In this document: one piece after another, positions 46,229 to 54,498 of the stretch
Numbering within the stretch: the stretch's first letter is position 1
Layout: each line of letters begins with the position of its first letter
NCBI GenBank assembly: GCA_958445065.1
Contig: CAUCQW010000004.1
Location: forward strand, 1-64,000
Source of the DNA: an uncultured Collinsella sp.
GTDB taxonomy: Bacteria; Actinomycetota; Coriobacteriia; Coriobacteriales; Coriobacteriaceae
Direction: 5' to 3'
Length of the DNA stretch: 64,000 nt
Notes under the pieces: model-generated
Told to the model about the DNA's origin: nothing
Seen by the model: the letters and a program-made list of their open reading frames with translations, nothing else
Database searches by the model: none
Made by a program: the position numbers and the translations under genes

Positions 46229-46510
46229 ATCAACATCTACACTATCGTCCAGCTGGTCAACACGCTGTTCAACTTCTATTCCACGCTCATTGTCGTCTAC
46301 TGCTTTATGACGTGGATTCCCATGAAGCAGGGTGGTTTGCTTCAGGATATTGCCGCGGTGCTTGATAGCGTGTGCGGTCCGTGGCTCAACCTGTTCCGTC
46401 GTTTCATCCCGCCGATGGGCGGTATCGATTTTTCGCCGGTCGTTGCGATTATTGCGTTGCAGTTGGTGCAGAGGCTGGTTCTGCAGCTTCTTATAGGTAT
46501 ACTCGTGTAG
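46229..46510 (+). CDS. yggT: YggT family membrane protein with a non-canonical start
   Basis: Two-segment membrane protein of 93 residues (ylmG counterpart). The family match includes YSTLIVVYCFMTWIP and RRFIPPMGGIDFSPVVAII. There is no ATG, GTG or TTG in frame between the sepF stop (46207) and 46307; an ATG there would delete the first membrane segment. The sequence shows a strong GAGGAG at 46217-46222 with ATC at 46229, 6 nt downstream, so AUC initiation is proposed. A sequencing error or mutation of ATG is the alternative. Confidence 0.75.
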   Translation: MNIYTIVQLVNTLFNFYSTLIVVYCFMTWIPMKQGGLLQDIAAVLDSVCGPWLNLFRRFIPPMGGIDFSPVVAIIALQLVQRLVLQLLIGILV

Positions 46511-46571
46511 AACTGACTTAGTAACTTACGTCGGGCGCGTAGCGCCGAGGCGATGAAAAAGGAGACTTGTT

Positions 46572-47246
46572 ATGGCTATTACCCCTGCAGACATCCAGGC
46601 TCAGACTTTCTCTGAGGCCAAGCGTGGCTACGATCCTGCTGAGGTCGACGTCTTCTTGGAGACGCTGTCCTCCGAGGTTGACGCTATGCTCGCTAAGATC
46701 GTCGACCTTAAGGGTCGTCTGACTGCTACCGAGCAGCAGCTTGCCGATGCGCAGGCTCAGCTTGCCCAGGCTCAGGATGCCACCGCCCAGGCCGTTCCTG
46801 CCGCCCCCGTGGCTGCTCCCGCCCCTGACTTCTCCGCTCAGGAGCGCCAGATTTCTGCTGCCCTGATCGCTGCCCAGCAGACCGCTGAGACCATCGTTAA
46901 CGATGCCAACGAGAACGCTGAGCGTATCCGCAACGAGGCTGACGCCAAGGCCCGCGAGGTTATCCGCCAGGCTCTGACCGAGAAGCAGGCCGAGCTCGAG
47001 GAGATCGATCGTCTCAAGGCTTCCCGTGAGGAGTTCAAGGCAGAGTATCTCAAGCTCATCCAGCACTTCATGGACGATGCCCAGAACTCCTTCCCGGCCG
47101 ACCTCATGGCCTCCACGCCGGTCGGTTCTGCCGCTTCTCCTGCAGTGACTGTTCCCGCCGAGCCGCTGCCCGTCGCTGACCCGGTTGTCCCCGTGGCCGA
47201 TCCTTTCGCCCCGATCGACAACTTTGCCGCCGACGACTTGGACTAA
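46572..47246 (+). CDS. divIVA: DivIVA domain protein
   Basis: Coiled-coil protein that marks curved membrane at poles and septa; 224 residues. The N-terminal DivIVA domain (ITPADIQAQTFSEAKRGYDPAEVDVFLETL) is followed by a coiled coil (about 30-65 and 90-160), with a Pro/Ala-rich gap between and a Pro/Ala/Asp tail. AAAAAGGAGA precedes ATG. It closes the ylm-type cluster; ylmH is not seen. Confidence 0.93.
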   Translation: MAITPADIQAQTFSEAKRGYDPAEVDVFLETLSSEVDAMLAKIVDLKGRLTATEQQLADAQAQLAQAQDATAQAVPAAPVAAPAPDFSAQERQISAALIAAQQTAETIVNDANENAERIRNEADAKAREVIRQALTEKQAELEEIDRLKASREEFKAEYLKLIQHFMDDAQNSFPADLMASTPVGSAASPAVTVPAEPLPVADPVVPVADPFAPIDNFAADDLD

Positions 47247-47272
47247 CATTCGTCCTACAATTTAGTGCCTAG

Positions 47273-47303
47273 AAAGGACCCGCACCTTGCGGGTCCTTTT
47301 TTA
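47273..47303 (+). terminator. Terminator of divIVA
   Basis: AAAGGACCCGCA, loop, TGCGGGTCCTTTTTT: a classic stem plus T-run. Confidence 0.9.
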
Positions 47304-47327
47304 TGACTGTGCAGGGGCGCGCAACAT

Positions 47328-47365
47328 AAAAAACCGAGCCCTGCACATAGTGGCGCAGAACTCGG
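47328..47365 (-). terminator. Terminator of the nitroreductase gene
   Basis: Read on the minus strand: CCGAGTTCTGC pairs with GCAGGGCTCGG (two G-U pairs), followed by TTTTTT. Confidence 0.8.
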
Positions 47366-47412
47366 CAAATGGGTGAGCGGTAAAAGGTAGGTTTTAGGGC
47401 ATGTGCCAAAAA

Positions 47413-47943
47413 CTACTTGAGGAGGAAGTTGGAGAGGGGAATGGTGCGGGCCTCGCGATGCTCGGGATCGGCGATGTGGTCGGCAGGATAGCCACAGACG
47501 AGCATGTGATAGGGATAGACGCCCTTGGGCAGGTTGAACTGCTCCTGTGCCACCTCAGGCTTAAAATGGCATACCCAGCACGTTCCCAGGCCCTGCTCGG
47601 TGGCCTCCATCATCATCTGGTCGCACACGATGGACGTATCGATTTCACTGGAATTCATCTGGTCATACGGGCGCACCCAAGCATCATCGGTAACGCTGCA
47701 AATAAGGAAGACAAGCGGAGCCCCAAAGATAGACCCATCACGAGCAAACCGAGGCTGACAAGCAGCAGCCTTCTCCAACAGCTCAGGCGTATCCAGCACC
47801 ATCACACGGGCTGGATGATTATTACAAGCAGAAGGAGCAATACGCCCAGCCTCAACAATGGCATCCACCACAGCCTGCTCCACAGCCCGATCTTCAAACT
47901 CACGACAAGAATACCGACCCCGAGCCAGATCCAAATAAGACAT
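47413..47943 (-). CDS. Nitroreductase family protein
   Basis: FMN-dependent NAD(P)H oxidoreductase of the nitroreductase fold, 176 residues from MSYLDLARGRYSCREF; GGAGGG lies upstream, and a longer ORF start is not supported. The FMN phosphate site is RYSCREFEDRAV, with IAPSACNNHPARV and EATEQGLGTCWVCHF. Physiological substrate unknown. Confidence 0.88.
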   Translation of the reverse strand: MSYLDLARGRYSCREFEDRAVEQAVVDAIVEAGRIAPSACNNHPARVMVLDTPELLEKAAACQPRFARDGSIFGAPLVFLICSVTDDAWVRPYDQMNSSEIDTSIVCDQMMMEATEQGLGTCWVCHFKPEVAQEQFNLPKGVYPYHMLVCGYPADHIADPEHREARTIPLSNFLLK

Positions 47944-48116
47944 ACAAGCCCTCCAACAATTTAATAACGAAATAAAAGACAACCAAAGGGTACCCAGAGC
48001 AACATTCAGCCAAACGCTCAGCGCTGCCCAAAGTCATGACTGATGCCAAAGACGCTTTCAACCAAAGCCACCATGCATTCGGCCTATTAGCCCAGGTTCC
48101 CAATGGTGATACGTAA

Positions 48117-48200
48117 GGCGAAGGCCCGACACCTATTTACTTTCGAACGACTCTGCCACGCAGCCGGAGTGAGAAAGCAAATAGGTGCCGGGCCTTCGCC
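48117..48200. repeat. Palindromic element B1
   Basis: Near-perfect 22 bp inverted repeat (48117-48138 with 48179-48200, one G-T pair) around a 40 nt core CTTTCGAACGACTCTGC...GCAGCCGGAGTGAGAAAG. Together with B2 and B3 it is the main content of the 365 bp gap 47944-48308; I see no gene there. Confidence 0.75.
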
Positions 48201-48286
48201 GGTGGGACGCGTACCACTAATTAACCGCTTTTGAACGACTCTGCTTGCAGCCGGAGTGAAAAAGGTATTAGTGGTCGGGCCCGCGA
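48201..48286. repeat. Palindromic element B2, tandem to B1
   Basis: The core TTTTGAACGACTCTGC...GCAGCCGGAGTGAAAAAG matches B1, but the arms are different (ACCACTAAT at 48213 pairs with ATTAGTGGT at 48267). The leading GGTGGGACGCGT resembles the sequence in front of B1 and B3. Confidence 0.65.
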
Positions 48287-48315
48287 CCGGTGGGATACGT
48301 GCCCCCAATTAACTG
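48287..48315. repeat. Partial B element (left half only)
   Basis: GGTGGGATACGTGCCCCCAATTAAC repeats the left edge of B2 with no core or right arm, and its end overlaps the stop codon region of the DUF47 gene. Confidence 0.45.
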
Positions 48316-48932
48316 TTCTTCATGACAATCGAATCCACGACATCGGCCACATTCTCGCAGCAGTCGGCGCAGTACTCCAGGAAGGCGTACACGTCACGCC
48401 AAGCGATGACCTCGAGCGGGTCCTTGCCGTTAACGTGCAGGTTGCGCATGGCGTTGATGTAGAGCTCGTCGGCCTCGGACTCGATGGTGTTGATCTGGAT
48501 GACGAGCTCGCGCAGCGTTTTGGACTTGCGGTAGTTGGGAAGCTCGACCATAAGGTCCTTCATGGCGCGGCAGGCATCGGTTACCTTGTGGGCGATGACG
48601 ATGGCGTCGGGATGGATGCTCTGGATGTTGGTGAAGTAGACGCGCTGCACGACGCCCTCGATACGGTCGAGCACGGTGTCGAGCGAGCAGCTCATCAGGT
48701 CCAGGTCCTCGCGCTCAAGCGGGGTGATAAAGGCCGTGAGCAGGGCGTCCTCAAGCTCATGGTGCTTCTTGTCGGCCGCATGCTCGATCGCGTGCATCTT
48801 GTCGAGCATATCGTGAATCTTTGCAGGATCGAAGTTCTCGAAAATCTTGGTAAGCAGCTCGGCGGCCTGGACGGCAAGGTCGGCGCAGGCGACGTAGTTG
48901 TCAAAGTAGAACGAATCGGGTTTCTTTGCCAT
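48309..48932 (-). CDS. DUF47 family protein, probable phosphate transport accessory
   Basis: PhoU-like helical protein, 207 residues, of the family encoded next to Pit-type permeases. It has EHAADKKHHELEDALLTAFITPLEREDL (metal-binding PhoU-like helix region) and VIRxAxxT-like helices later. It lies 67 bp downstream of pitA and is probably its partner, modulating transport. Confidence 0.88.
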   Translation of the reverse strand: MAKKPDSFYFDNYVACADLAVQAAELLTKIFENFDPAKIHDMLDKMHAIEHAADKKHHELEDALLTAFITPLEREDLDLMSCSLDTVLDRIEGVVQRVYFTNIQSIHPDAIVIAHKVTDACRAMKDLMVELPNYRKSKTLRELVIQINTIESEADELYINAMRNLHVNGKDPLEVIAWRDVYAFLEYCADCCENVADVVDSIVMKNS

Positions 48933-48999
48933 GAGTGGGTCCTTTCGAGGCGAAGACGGGTGGGCGAAGTATTACGGTCCGGATGGACGCTCGGTGTGG

Positions 49000-50049
49000 C
49001 TAGAGGAACATCATGAACAGCTTGGCCATGACAAAGCTGATGAGTCCGCAGGCGGGGAAGGTGAAGAACCAGGTGAACATCATGTCCTTGACGACGCCGA
49101 AGTTGATGGCCGAAAGGCGCTTGACGGCGCCGACGCCCATGATGGCGCAGGTCTTGATGTGGGTGGAGGACACAGGGATACCGGTAAGGGTGGCAAGCAG
49201 CAGATTCGCGGCGCCTGCGAGGTCGGCGGAGAAGCCCTGATACTTCTCGAGCTTGACCATGCTCTGGCCGACGGACTTGATGATGCGCTCGCCGCCCACG
49301 CTGGTGCCGATGCCCATGGTGGCCGAGCACAGCAGCATAATCCAGATGGGGATGCCGGCATCGCCGACGCTCGTCTGGCCGCTGGCAAAGGCCACGCCTA
49401 AAAAGAGCACGCCGATGAACTTCTGTCCATCTTGCGCGCCGTGCATAAAGCTCATGGCCGCAGCGCTCGCGATCTGAGCGTATTTAAAGAAGACATTGGC
49501 ACGTCGCCTGTTGGCGGCGGCGAAAAGAATCGAGACGAGCTTGCACAGGACCCAGCCCATGACAAAGCCCAGGCCGATGGAGAGCGCCAGGCCGTAGATG
49601 ACCTTCATCCACTCGTGGACGTTGACGCTGCTCGCACCGCCGAGGGCGATGGCGGCACCGGTCAGGCCGGCGATAAGGCTGTGGCTTTGCGAGGTGGGGA
49701 TGCCAAAACGCGACGCTGTGGCGCCGTAGACGACGATGGAGAACAGCGCCGCGCACAGGCAGGCGAGCGCCATGGTACTGTTTCCGCCAAAGTCGACAAT
49801 ATGGGAGATGGTGTTGGCGACGCTCGCGTTAAAGTGCGTCATGATGAGCACGCCGAGGAAGTTGAATGCGGCACTCATGAGAATGGCGGCGCGGGCGGGC
49901 ATGCAACGCGTAGTGACGCAGGTTGCGATGGCGTTGGGTGCGTCGGTCCATCCATTGACGAAGATGGCGCCGAGCGCGAGGATCACGGTGACGGCAAGGA
50001 CTGGGTTCGACACAAGTTGGCCGAGGAAGGTTGAGAACGTTACGTCCAT
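49000..50049 (-). CDS. pitA: Low-affinity inorganic phosphate permease (PiT family)
   Basis: Cation-coupled phosphate transporter; 349 residues, about ten membrane segments. PiT signatures are visible twice: GWTDAPNAIATCVTTRCMPARAAILMSA and GIPVSSTHIKTCAIMGVGAVKRL. Its strand and proximity to DUF47 indicate an operon. It complements the high-affinity Pst system encoded 7 kb away. Confidence 0.93.
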   Translation of the reverse strand: MDVTFSTFLGQLVSNPVLAVTVILALGAIFVNGWTDAPNAIATCVTTRCMPARAAILMSAAFNFLGVLIMTHFNASVANTISHIVDFGGNSTMALACLCAALFSIVVYGATASRFGIPTSQSHSLIAGLTGAAIALGGASSVNVHEWMKVIYGLALSIGLGFVMGWVLCKLVSILFAAANRRRANVFFKYAQIASAAAMSFMHGAQDGQKFIGVLFLGVAFASGQTSVGDAGIPIWIMLLCSATMGIGTSVGGERIIKSVGQSMVKLEKYQGFSADLAGAANLLLATLTGIPVSSTHIKTCAIMGVGAVKRLSAINFGVVKDMMFTWFFTFPACGLISFVMAKLFMMFL

Positions 50050-50180
50050 ATATGGGCTTTCTCGAAGTTTGCAGGCACGTTACAGAAACATGATAAATCG
50101 TATCACCTCCCGCGGGTTTCTTTACCGAGTTCTGATGGGAGCAGTGAATTTTTTGGCACTAAAATTGAATATTATCCATG

Positions 50181-50209
50181 TTGACCGCGGGTGTTCTTTT
50201 TGCTAACAC
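50181..50209 (+). promoter_or_regulatory. Candidate promoter for a small hypothetical gene
   Basis: TTGACC, 17 bp, TAACAC: the best sigma-70-like pair in the gap 50050-50299. Confidence 0.4.
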
Positions 50210-50299
50210 GCCATGCGGACACATGCGATCGCTCCGACACCCCAAAACCACAGCCTGTTCGCTTTACAACATGCAAACATGCGTTCGATAATAGGAGGC

Positions 50300-50638
50300 A
50301 TGGAATATCGACAGACAGACGGCAAAACTCGGCGCGTGCACAAGCAGTATGTGGACGTCGTGGCTCGCATCCTCGCGGGCGGACAGGTTGTGCCGGTCGC
50401 CGTCTGCTGGGTCGACGGCCGTTGTTTTACGATCGACGAAATTATCTCGACCACCGGGTTTGGCCTGACGGTTCACGGCATTCGTACGGCAACCTATAAG
50501 GTACGTTTTGGCGGACATGCGACCGAGTTGTATCTGGAGGACCAAACGCGTGAGCGGGCGGACGGCTCGCAGGCGCACGTGATGCGTTGGTGGGTCTGGG
50601 CTTTTGATCGTACGCTCGAGGGCGAGCGCCGCAGGTAA
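50300..50638 (+). CDS. Small conserved-type hypothetical protein
   Basis: 112 residues from MEYRQTDGKTRRVHKQY; the ATG lies directly after AGGAGGC. No recognised domain. The sequence has hydrophilic N- and C-termini and a beta-rich middle (VVPVAVCWVDGRCFTIDEIISTTGF, KVRFGGHATELYLEDQT). The translation continues past several possible stops of the other frames and has normal codon use, so it is probably real. Function not recognised. Confidence 0.6.
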   Translation: MEYRQTDGKTRRVHKQYVDVVARILAGGQVVPVAVCWVDGRCFTIDEIISTTGFGLTVHGIRTATYKVRFGGHATELYLEDQTRERADGSQAHVMRWWVWAFDRTLEGERRR

Positions 50639-50717
50639 GAGCGCGCGGCATTCGGGTACAATGGCAGGAATCTTGTCACCTACGGCGCTGTTGTGGCGCT
50701 TTTTGAAAGGACGAAGT

Positions 50718-51413
50718 ATGAACGATATCCAAGGCTATCAGAACGGCCCCATCGAGACCGGCGCAAGCCGCGCCAAGGAGATGTCGCCGCGCGCGTACAA
50801 TCTTGCCATGTCCGCCCTCATCTTCTTGGGCTTTTGCGCCATGGGCGCCGGCGCCTACTTTACGAGCACCATGGCGTTTGTCCGCATGATGATGAGCGGC
50901 GCCGCCCTGCCACTGGTCTTTGGCTCGTTTATTTTAACCATCGTCGGCATGGTCATGATGTCGGCTGCTGCGGGCAAGCAGTCCGTGGGTCTGTCCCTTG
51001 TGGGCTACGTAATCTTTGCGAGTACCTTTGGCCTGACCGCGTCCTTTGGCCTTGCCAACTACGACCTGCCCACCATCAACACTGCCTTTATCGCCACGGC
51101 CGCCATCACCTTTGTCTTTGGCGCCTTGGGCGTGACGTTCCCCAAGTTTTTCCAGCGCGTATATGGCATCGGCTTTGGCATTCTGCTCGCCACTATTCTG
51201 GTTGAGATCGTGCTGATGTTTATGGGCGTCTCGCAGACCATCACCGACCTGATCGTGATCGTGGTGTTCGCCGGCTTTATTGGCTACGACACCTATGTTG
51301 CCACGACGGTGCCGCCCACGCTGCCCAATGCGGTGCTCATGGCGTCCAATCTGTTCGTGGACATTATCAACGTGTTCCTGCGCATCCTGAACATCCTCGG
51401 TCGTCGCGACTAG
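50718..51413 (+). CDS. Bax inhibitor-1/YccA family membrane protein
   Basis: Seven-segment membrane protein, 231 residues, of the BI-1 (TMBIM) superfamily; bacterial members act as pH-gated calcium leak channels (BsYetJ) or modulate FtsH (YccA). Start MNDIQGYQNGPIETG after GAAAGGA. Segments run from NLAMSALIFLGFCAMGAGAYF to ASNLFVDIINVFLRILNILG, the latter matching the TMBIM C-terminal signature (D-I-I-N-x-F). Confidence 0.85.
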   Translation: MNDIQGYQNGPIETGASRAKEMSPRAYNLAMSALIFLGFCAMGAGAYFTSTMAFVRMMMSGAALPLVFGSFILTIVGMVMMSAAAGKQSVGLSLVGYVIFASTFGLTASFGLANYDLPTINTAFIATAAITFVFGALGVTFPKFFQRVYGIGFGILLATILVEIVLMFMGVSQTITDLIVIVVFAGFIGYDTYVATTVPPTLPNAVLMASNLFVDIINVFLRILNILGRRD

Positions 51414-51460
51414 TGCGGGGGGATTGCAGCGTTTCTTGTCGGACGCGGTAAAACGATGTG

Positions 51461-51490
51461 AAAGGCGGTCCTGTGGGGCCGTCTTTTTTG
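51461..51490 (+). terminator. Terminator of the BI-1 gene
   Basis: AAAGGCGGTCC pairs with GGGCCGTCTTT allowing G-U, followed by TTTTT. Confidence 0.7.
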
Positions 51491-51553
51491 TAGCGGCGGG
51501 GTATCATGGATGGGAAAAGCCGATAGCGGCAGCGACAGGAAAGGTGACCACTT

Positions 51554-52687
51554 ATGGCAGACGTCGACAACAGGAACCGTAACCGCAGGTCCAACCGAGC
51601 GGGTCAGCCCAATCCCAAGCGCGAGGCCCGTGCCAAGGCCGCCGAGCGCCATGTGGCGACTGTGTCCGAAGCGTTCGCCAAGGATATCGAGCGTTCGCTT
51701 GCCGGTGTTCGCGAGTTTGACGGCATGCCCGCCGGCTTTGTCGCGGCGATGAAGGCCAAGGTTCAGAAGGCAGCGGCTGCTGAGGAGCAAGCTGCCGAGG
51801 ACGTCGAGGCCGCTGTCGATGTCGAGGTGGCGCCCGAGCCCGTCGAGGAGGCCACCGAAGCCGAGTCTGCGCCCGCCGAGGAGCCTGCGGAGACCGAGCC
51901 CGCGCCTGCCGCCGAGGAGCCCGCTCCGGTCCTGCCCGAGGTCACCGTGCTCGACGCCTCTGCCACGCAGGCCATTCTGGACAACGGCCGCGGCTATGCG
52001 CAGTTCTGCGACATGGCTGTGCTCGCCTTTGCCTCGTTCACCAACCCGGGCGGTGGCTATATTCAGGGTTATCTGGGCCAGGAGGCCACGCTGTGCGCCG
52101 ATTCGTATCTGTACAACGTTCTCGATAAGCAGCGCAAATGGTACGGCGAGAACCGTCGCCGCAACATCAACTGCGAGCTTTACCGAAACCGTGCGCTGGT
52201 GGTGCCTGCGGTGCGCTTCGACCGCAACCACGTGCATGCATACGCCGACGTGATCGTGGCCGCCGCGCCCAACGTTAAGCGCGCCCGCCAGGAGTATCGC
52301 GTGAGCGACGATGCTCTGCTGGATGCCCTGCACGACCGCATTCGCTTTGTGCTTGCCATCTGCGACGAGCTGGGTCGCGAGAAGCTCGTACTGGGTGCTT
52401 GGGGCTGCGACAACAACGGCTTTGACGCAGAGGCCGTGGCCGAGCTCTTCCGCAAGGAGCTCGCGTCGGGCGACTTTAAGGTCAAGCAAGTCTTCTTTGC
52501 CGTGCCTTCTACGCGCTGGGATGAGGATTTTGCCAAGTTCGAGCACGTGCTGGCAAACTTCCCCGAGCGCAACGAGGAGTCCTATGCCCAGGTTGCCGCT
52601 CGCGCTGCGGCAGCTCACGCCGCCGAGCAGGCCCAGGCTGCTACCGAGGATGATGAGGGCGAGGACGATTGGCGCAAGTACCTGTAA
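51554..52687 (+). CDS. TIGR02452 / bacterial PARG-like macrodomain protein
   Basis: 377 residues. An N-terminal basic segment and a 55-residue Ala/Glu/Pro-rich insertion (about 75-128) precede the macrodomain. The motif FTNPGGGYIQGYLGQEATL near residue 165 corresponds to the PARG signature GGG...QEE, but the second glutamate is an alanine (QEA). That residue is catalytic in characterised poly(ADP-ribose) glycohydrolases, so hydrolysis may be lost and only ADP-ribose binding kept. VVAAAPNVKRA, VLGAWGCDNNGFD and FAVPS are the other macrodomain loops. No toxin or ART partner is adjacent. Confidence 0.8.
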   Translation: MADVDNRNRNRRSNRAGQPNPKREARAKAAERHVATVSEAFAKDIERSLAGVREFDGMPAGFVAAMKAKVQKAAAAEEQAAEDVEAAVDVEVAPEPVEEATEAESAPAEEPAETEPAPAAEEPAPVLPEVTVLDASATQAILDNGRGYAQFCDMAVLAFASFTNPGGGYIQGYLGQEATLCADSYLYNVLDKQRKWYGENRRRNINCELYRNRALVVPAVRFDRNHVHAYADVIVAAAPNVKRARQEYRVSDDALLDALHDRIRFVLAICDELGREKLVLGAWGCDNNGFDAEAVAELFRKELASGDFKVKQVFFAVPSTRWDEDFAKFEHVLANFPERNEESYAQVAARAAAAHAAEQAQAATEDDEGEDDWRKYL

Positions 52688-52712
52688 TCGGTACGTGCTG
52701 ACAGATAGGTCG

Positions 52713-52746
52713 AGCCGACGGGAGAGGCTGCTTCCGTCGGCTTTTT
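52713..52746 (+). terminator. Terminator of the macrodomain gene
   Basis: AGCCGACGG pairs with CCGTCGGCT, followed by TTTTA. Confidence 0.8.
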
Positions 52747-52765
52747 ACTGAGCGAGGGGCTTACG

Positions 52766-53425
52766 ATGAAAAACGTTCTATGCTTTGGCGACAGCAACAC
52801 CTATGGTTACGATCCGGCGGGCATGCGCGACGGCACCGCGGTGCGCTATGCGCAGGATGTGCGCTGGTGCGGCGTGGCCCAACGTGACTTAGGCGAGGGC
52901 TGGCATGTAATTGAAGAAGGCCTCAACGGCCGCACGACGGTACGCGACGACATGTGCCATCTGGACACCAATCTTAACGGCATCCGCGCACTTCCGATGC
53001 TGCTCGAGGCCCATAAGCCGCTGGACGCCATTGTGATCATGCTGGGCACCAACGACTGTAAGACGGTCTTTAACGTGACAGCTTCCGATATCGCCCGTGG
53101 CGCCATGGCGCTGATTCGCGCCGTCCGCGCGTTTCCGTGGACCGACGCTGCGCCTTGTCCGCGCATTCTGCTGATGGCGCCTATCAAGATTAAGCCGCAG
53201 ATCGCCGACGTATATATGACCGATTTTGACGAGCATTCCGTAGAAGCCTCGGAACATTTTGGTGAGTACTACGCGCATGTGGCTGAGCAGTTTGGCTGCG
53301 ACTTTTTGAATGCCGCCGACTTTGCCGAGCCGGGCGATATCGACTATCTGCATATGATGCCCGAAAGCCATGAGAGCCTGGGTCACGCCGTGGCAGCCAA
53401 GCTCCAAGAGATGCTCGGAGAGTAG
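52766..53425 (+). CDS. SGNH/GDSL-family hydrolase
   Basis: Lipase/acylhydrolase-fold esterase without a signal peptide; 219 residues. The four SGNH blocks are visible: the nucleophile motif CFGDSNTYG (block I), GLNGRTT (block II Gly), the Asn of MLGTNDCK (block III) and Asp/His of DYLHMMPESH (block V). It resembles arylesterase/acetylxylan esterase-type members; substrate unknown. Ribosome site GAGGGG. Confidence 0.85.
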   Translation: MKNVLCFGDSNTYGYDPAGMRDGTAVRYAQDVRWCGVAQRDLGEGWHVIEEGLNGRTTVRDDMCHLDTNLNGIRALPMLLEAHKPLDAIVIMLGTNDCKTVFNVTASDIARGAMALIRAVRAFPWTDAAPCPRILLMAPIKIKPQIADVYMTDFDEHSVEASEHFGEYYAHVAEQFGCDFLNAADFAEPGDIDYLHMMPESHESLGHAVAAKLQEMLGE

Positions 53426-53432
53426 CGCGACC

Positions 53433-53476
53433 CCAAACCACCGCAAAGGGGGCGGGCGCCTTTGCGGTGGCTTGGG
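53433..53476. terminator. Bidirectional terminator
   Basis: CCACCGCAAAGG and CCTTTGCGGTGG form a 12 bp perfect stem between the convergent GDSL and thiD genes. Confidence 0.75.
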
Positions 53477-53485
53477 CTGTGAATC

Positions 53486-54316
53486 TTAATACTGCCACAT
53501 GTGGTTGACGGGGCCGGAGCCTTTGCCCATGTCAAAGCCGGCGGCGAGAGCGCCGGTTAGGTAGGCCTTGCCGGCGTTGATGGCGTCGGCAAGTTCCATG
53601 CCCTGGGCCAGCGCGCAGGCGATGGCGGACGAAAGCGTGCAGCCAGTGCCATGCGTGTTGCCGGTCTCGATGCGCTTGTGGCGGAACCACGTGGTGAGTG
53701 GATCGCCCAGGTGGTTGCCCTCGTCATCGAGCGGCGCGGGCTCTGCTAGCACATCGTTTGCCTCGTTGACAAAATGCCCGCCCTTAACGAGGGACGCGCA
53801 GCCATAGCGGCGGGTGAGAAGCATGGCGGCATTTTGCTGCGTGCGCTCGGAATCGACCTCGTAATCGAGCAGCGCCATAGCCTCGGGAATGTTGGGCGTG
53901 ATGACGGTCGCCAACGGGAACAGGCGGCGGGTGAGTGCCTCAGAGGCATCCTCGGCAATGAGGCGAGCGCCCGAGGTGGCGACCATGACGGGGTCGACGA
54001 CCACGTTCGTTGCGTTCCAGGCGCTCAAGCGGTCGGCGATGACTTCGATAATCTCGACAGAAGAAACCATGCCGATCTTGACGGCGCTCGGGCGAATATC
54101 GTCAAAGACGGCGTCAATTTGCGCGGCTACGATATCTGGCGAGATATCCTGCACGGCGGTGACGCCCAGTGTGTTTTGCGCTGTGATGGCGGTGATGGCC
54201 GTCTCGGCATACAGGCGGTGGGCCGTGATGGTCTTAATGTCTGCCTGAATGCCGGCGCCACCGCTGGAATCGGATCCTGCGATGGATAGAACGGCGGGTA
54301 CCTTACTGCGATCCAT
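53486..54316 (-). CDS. thiD: Hydroxymethylpyrimidine/phosphomethylpyrimidine kinase
   Basis: Phosphorylates HMP and HMP-P in thiamine synthesis; ribokinase-like fold, 276 residues. SIAGSDSSGGAGIQADIKTI is the substrate loop and GTGCTLSSAIA the anion-hole/catalytic Asp-type motif. A gap of 182 bp with a stem (54374-54404) and a minus-strand TATAAT (54368-54363) separates it from thiC, so it may be separately expressed. Confidence 0.94.
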   Translation of the reverse strand: MDRSKVPAVLSIAGSDSSGGAGIQADIKTITAHRLYAETAITAITAQNTLGVTAVQDISPDIVAAQIDAVFDDIRPSAVKIGMVSSVEIIEVIADRLSAWNATNVVVDPVMVATSGARLIAEDASEALTRRLFPLATVITPNIPEAMALLDYEVDSERTQQNAAMLLTRRYGCASLVKGGHFVNEANDVLAEPAPLDDEGNHLGDPLTTWFRHKRIETGNTHGTGCTLSSAIACALAQGMELADAINAGKAYLTGALAAGFDMGKGSGPVNHMWQY

Positions 54317-54362
54317 GTTCGCTCCCTTGTCCGGTCGGATTCAAATGGGTCTTTTACCCCGC

Positions 54363-54404
54363 ATTATAAAGATGCCCGGGCCGGCTGTATTCCGAACCCG
54401 GGCG
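54363..54404 (-). terminator. Stem and -10 between thiC and thiD
   Basis: GC-rich inverted repeat around GCCCGGG/CCCGGGC with a minus-strand TATAAT on its downstream side. It may be a terminator for thiC combined with a promoter for thiD; the two roles cannot be separated by eye. Confidence 0.45.
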
Positions 54405-54498
54405 GGCGATGCAATCTTTACGCAAATGTAAGCAATTGTTCACAAGTCAACAATAGATGGGTGTTGCAGCGGGCTTGCGGGCGATTGCCACGTAAAGG

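Noticed and set aside
48117..48315. CRISPR-like array
   Set aside because: The units are two palindromes with different arms, not direct repeats with spacers, and no cas genes are near.
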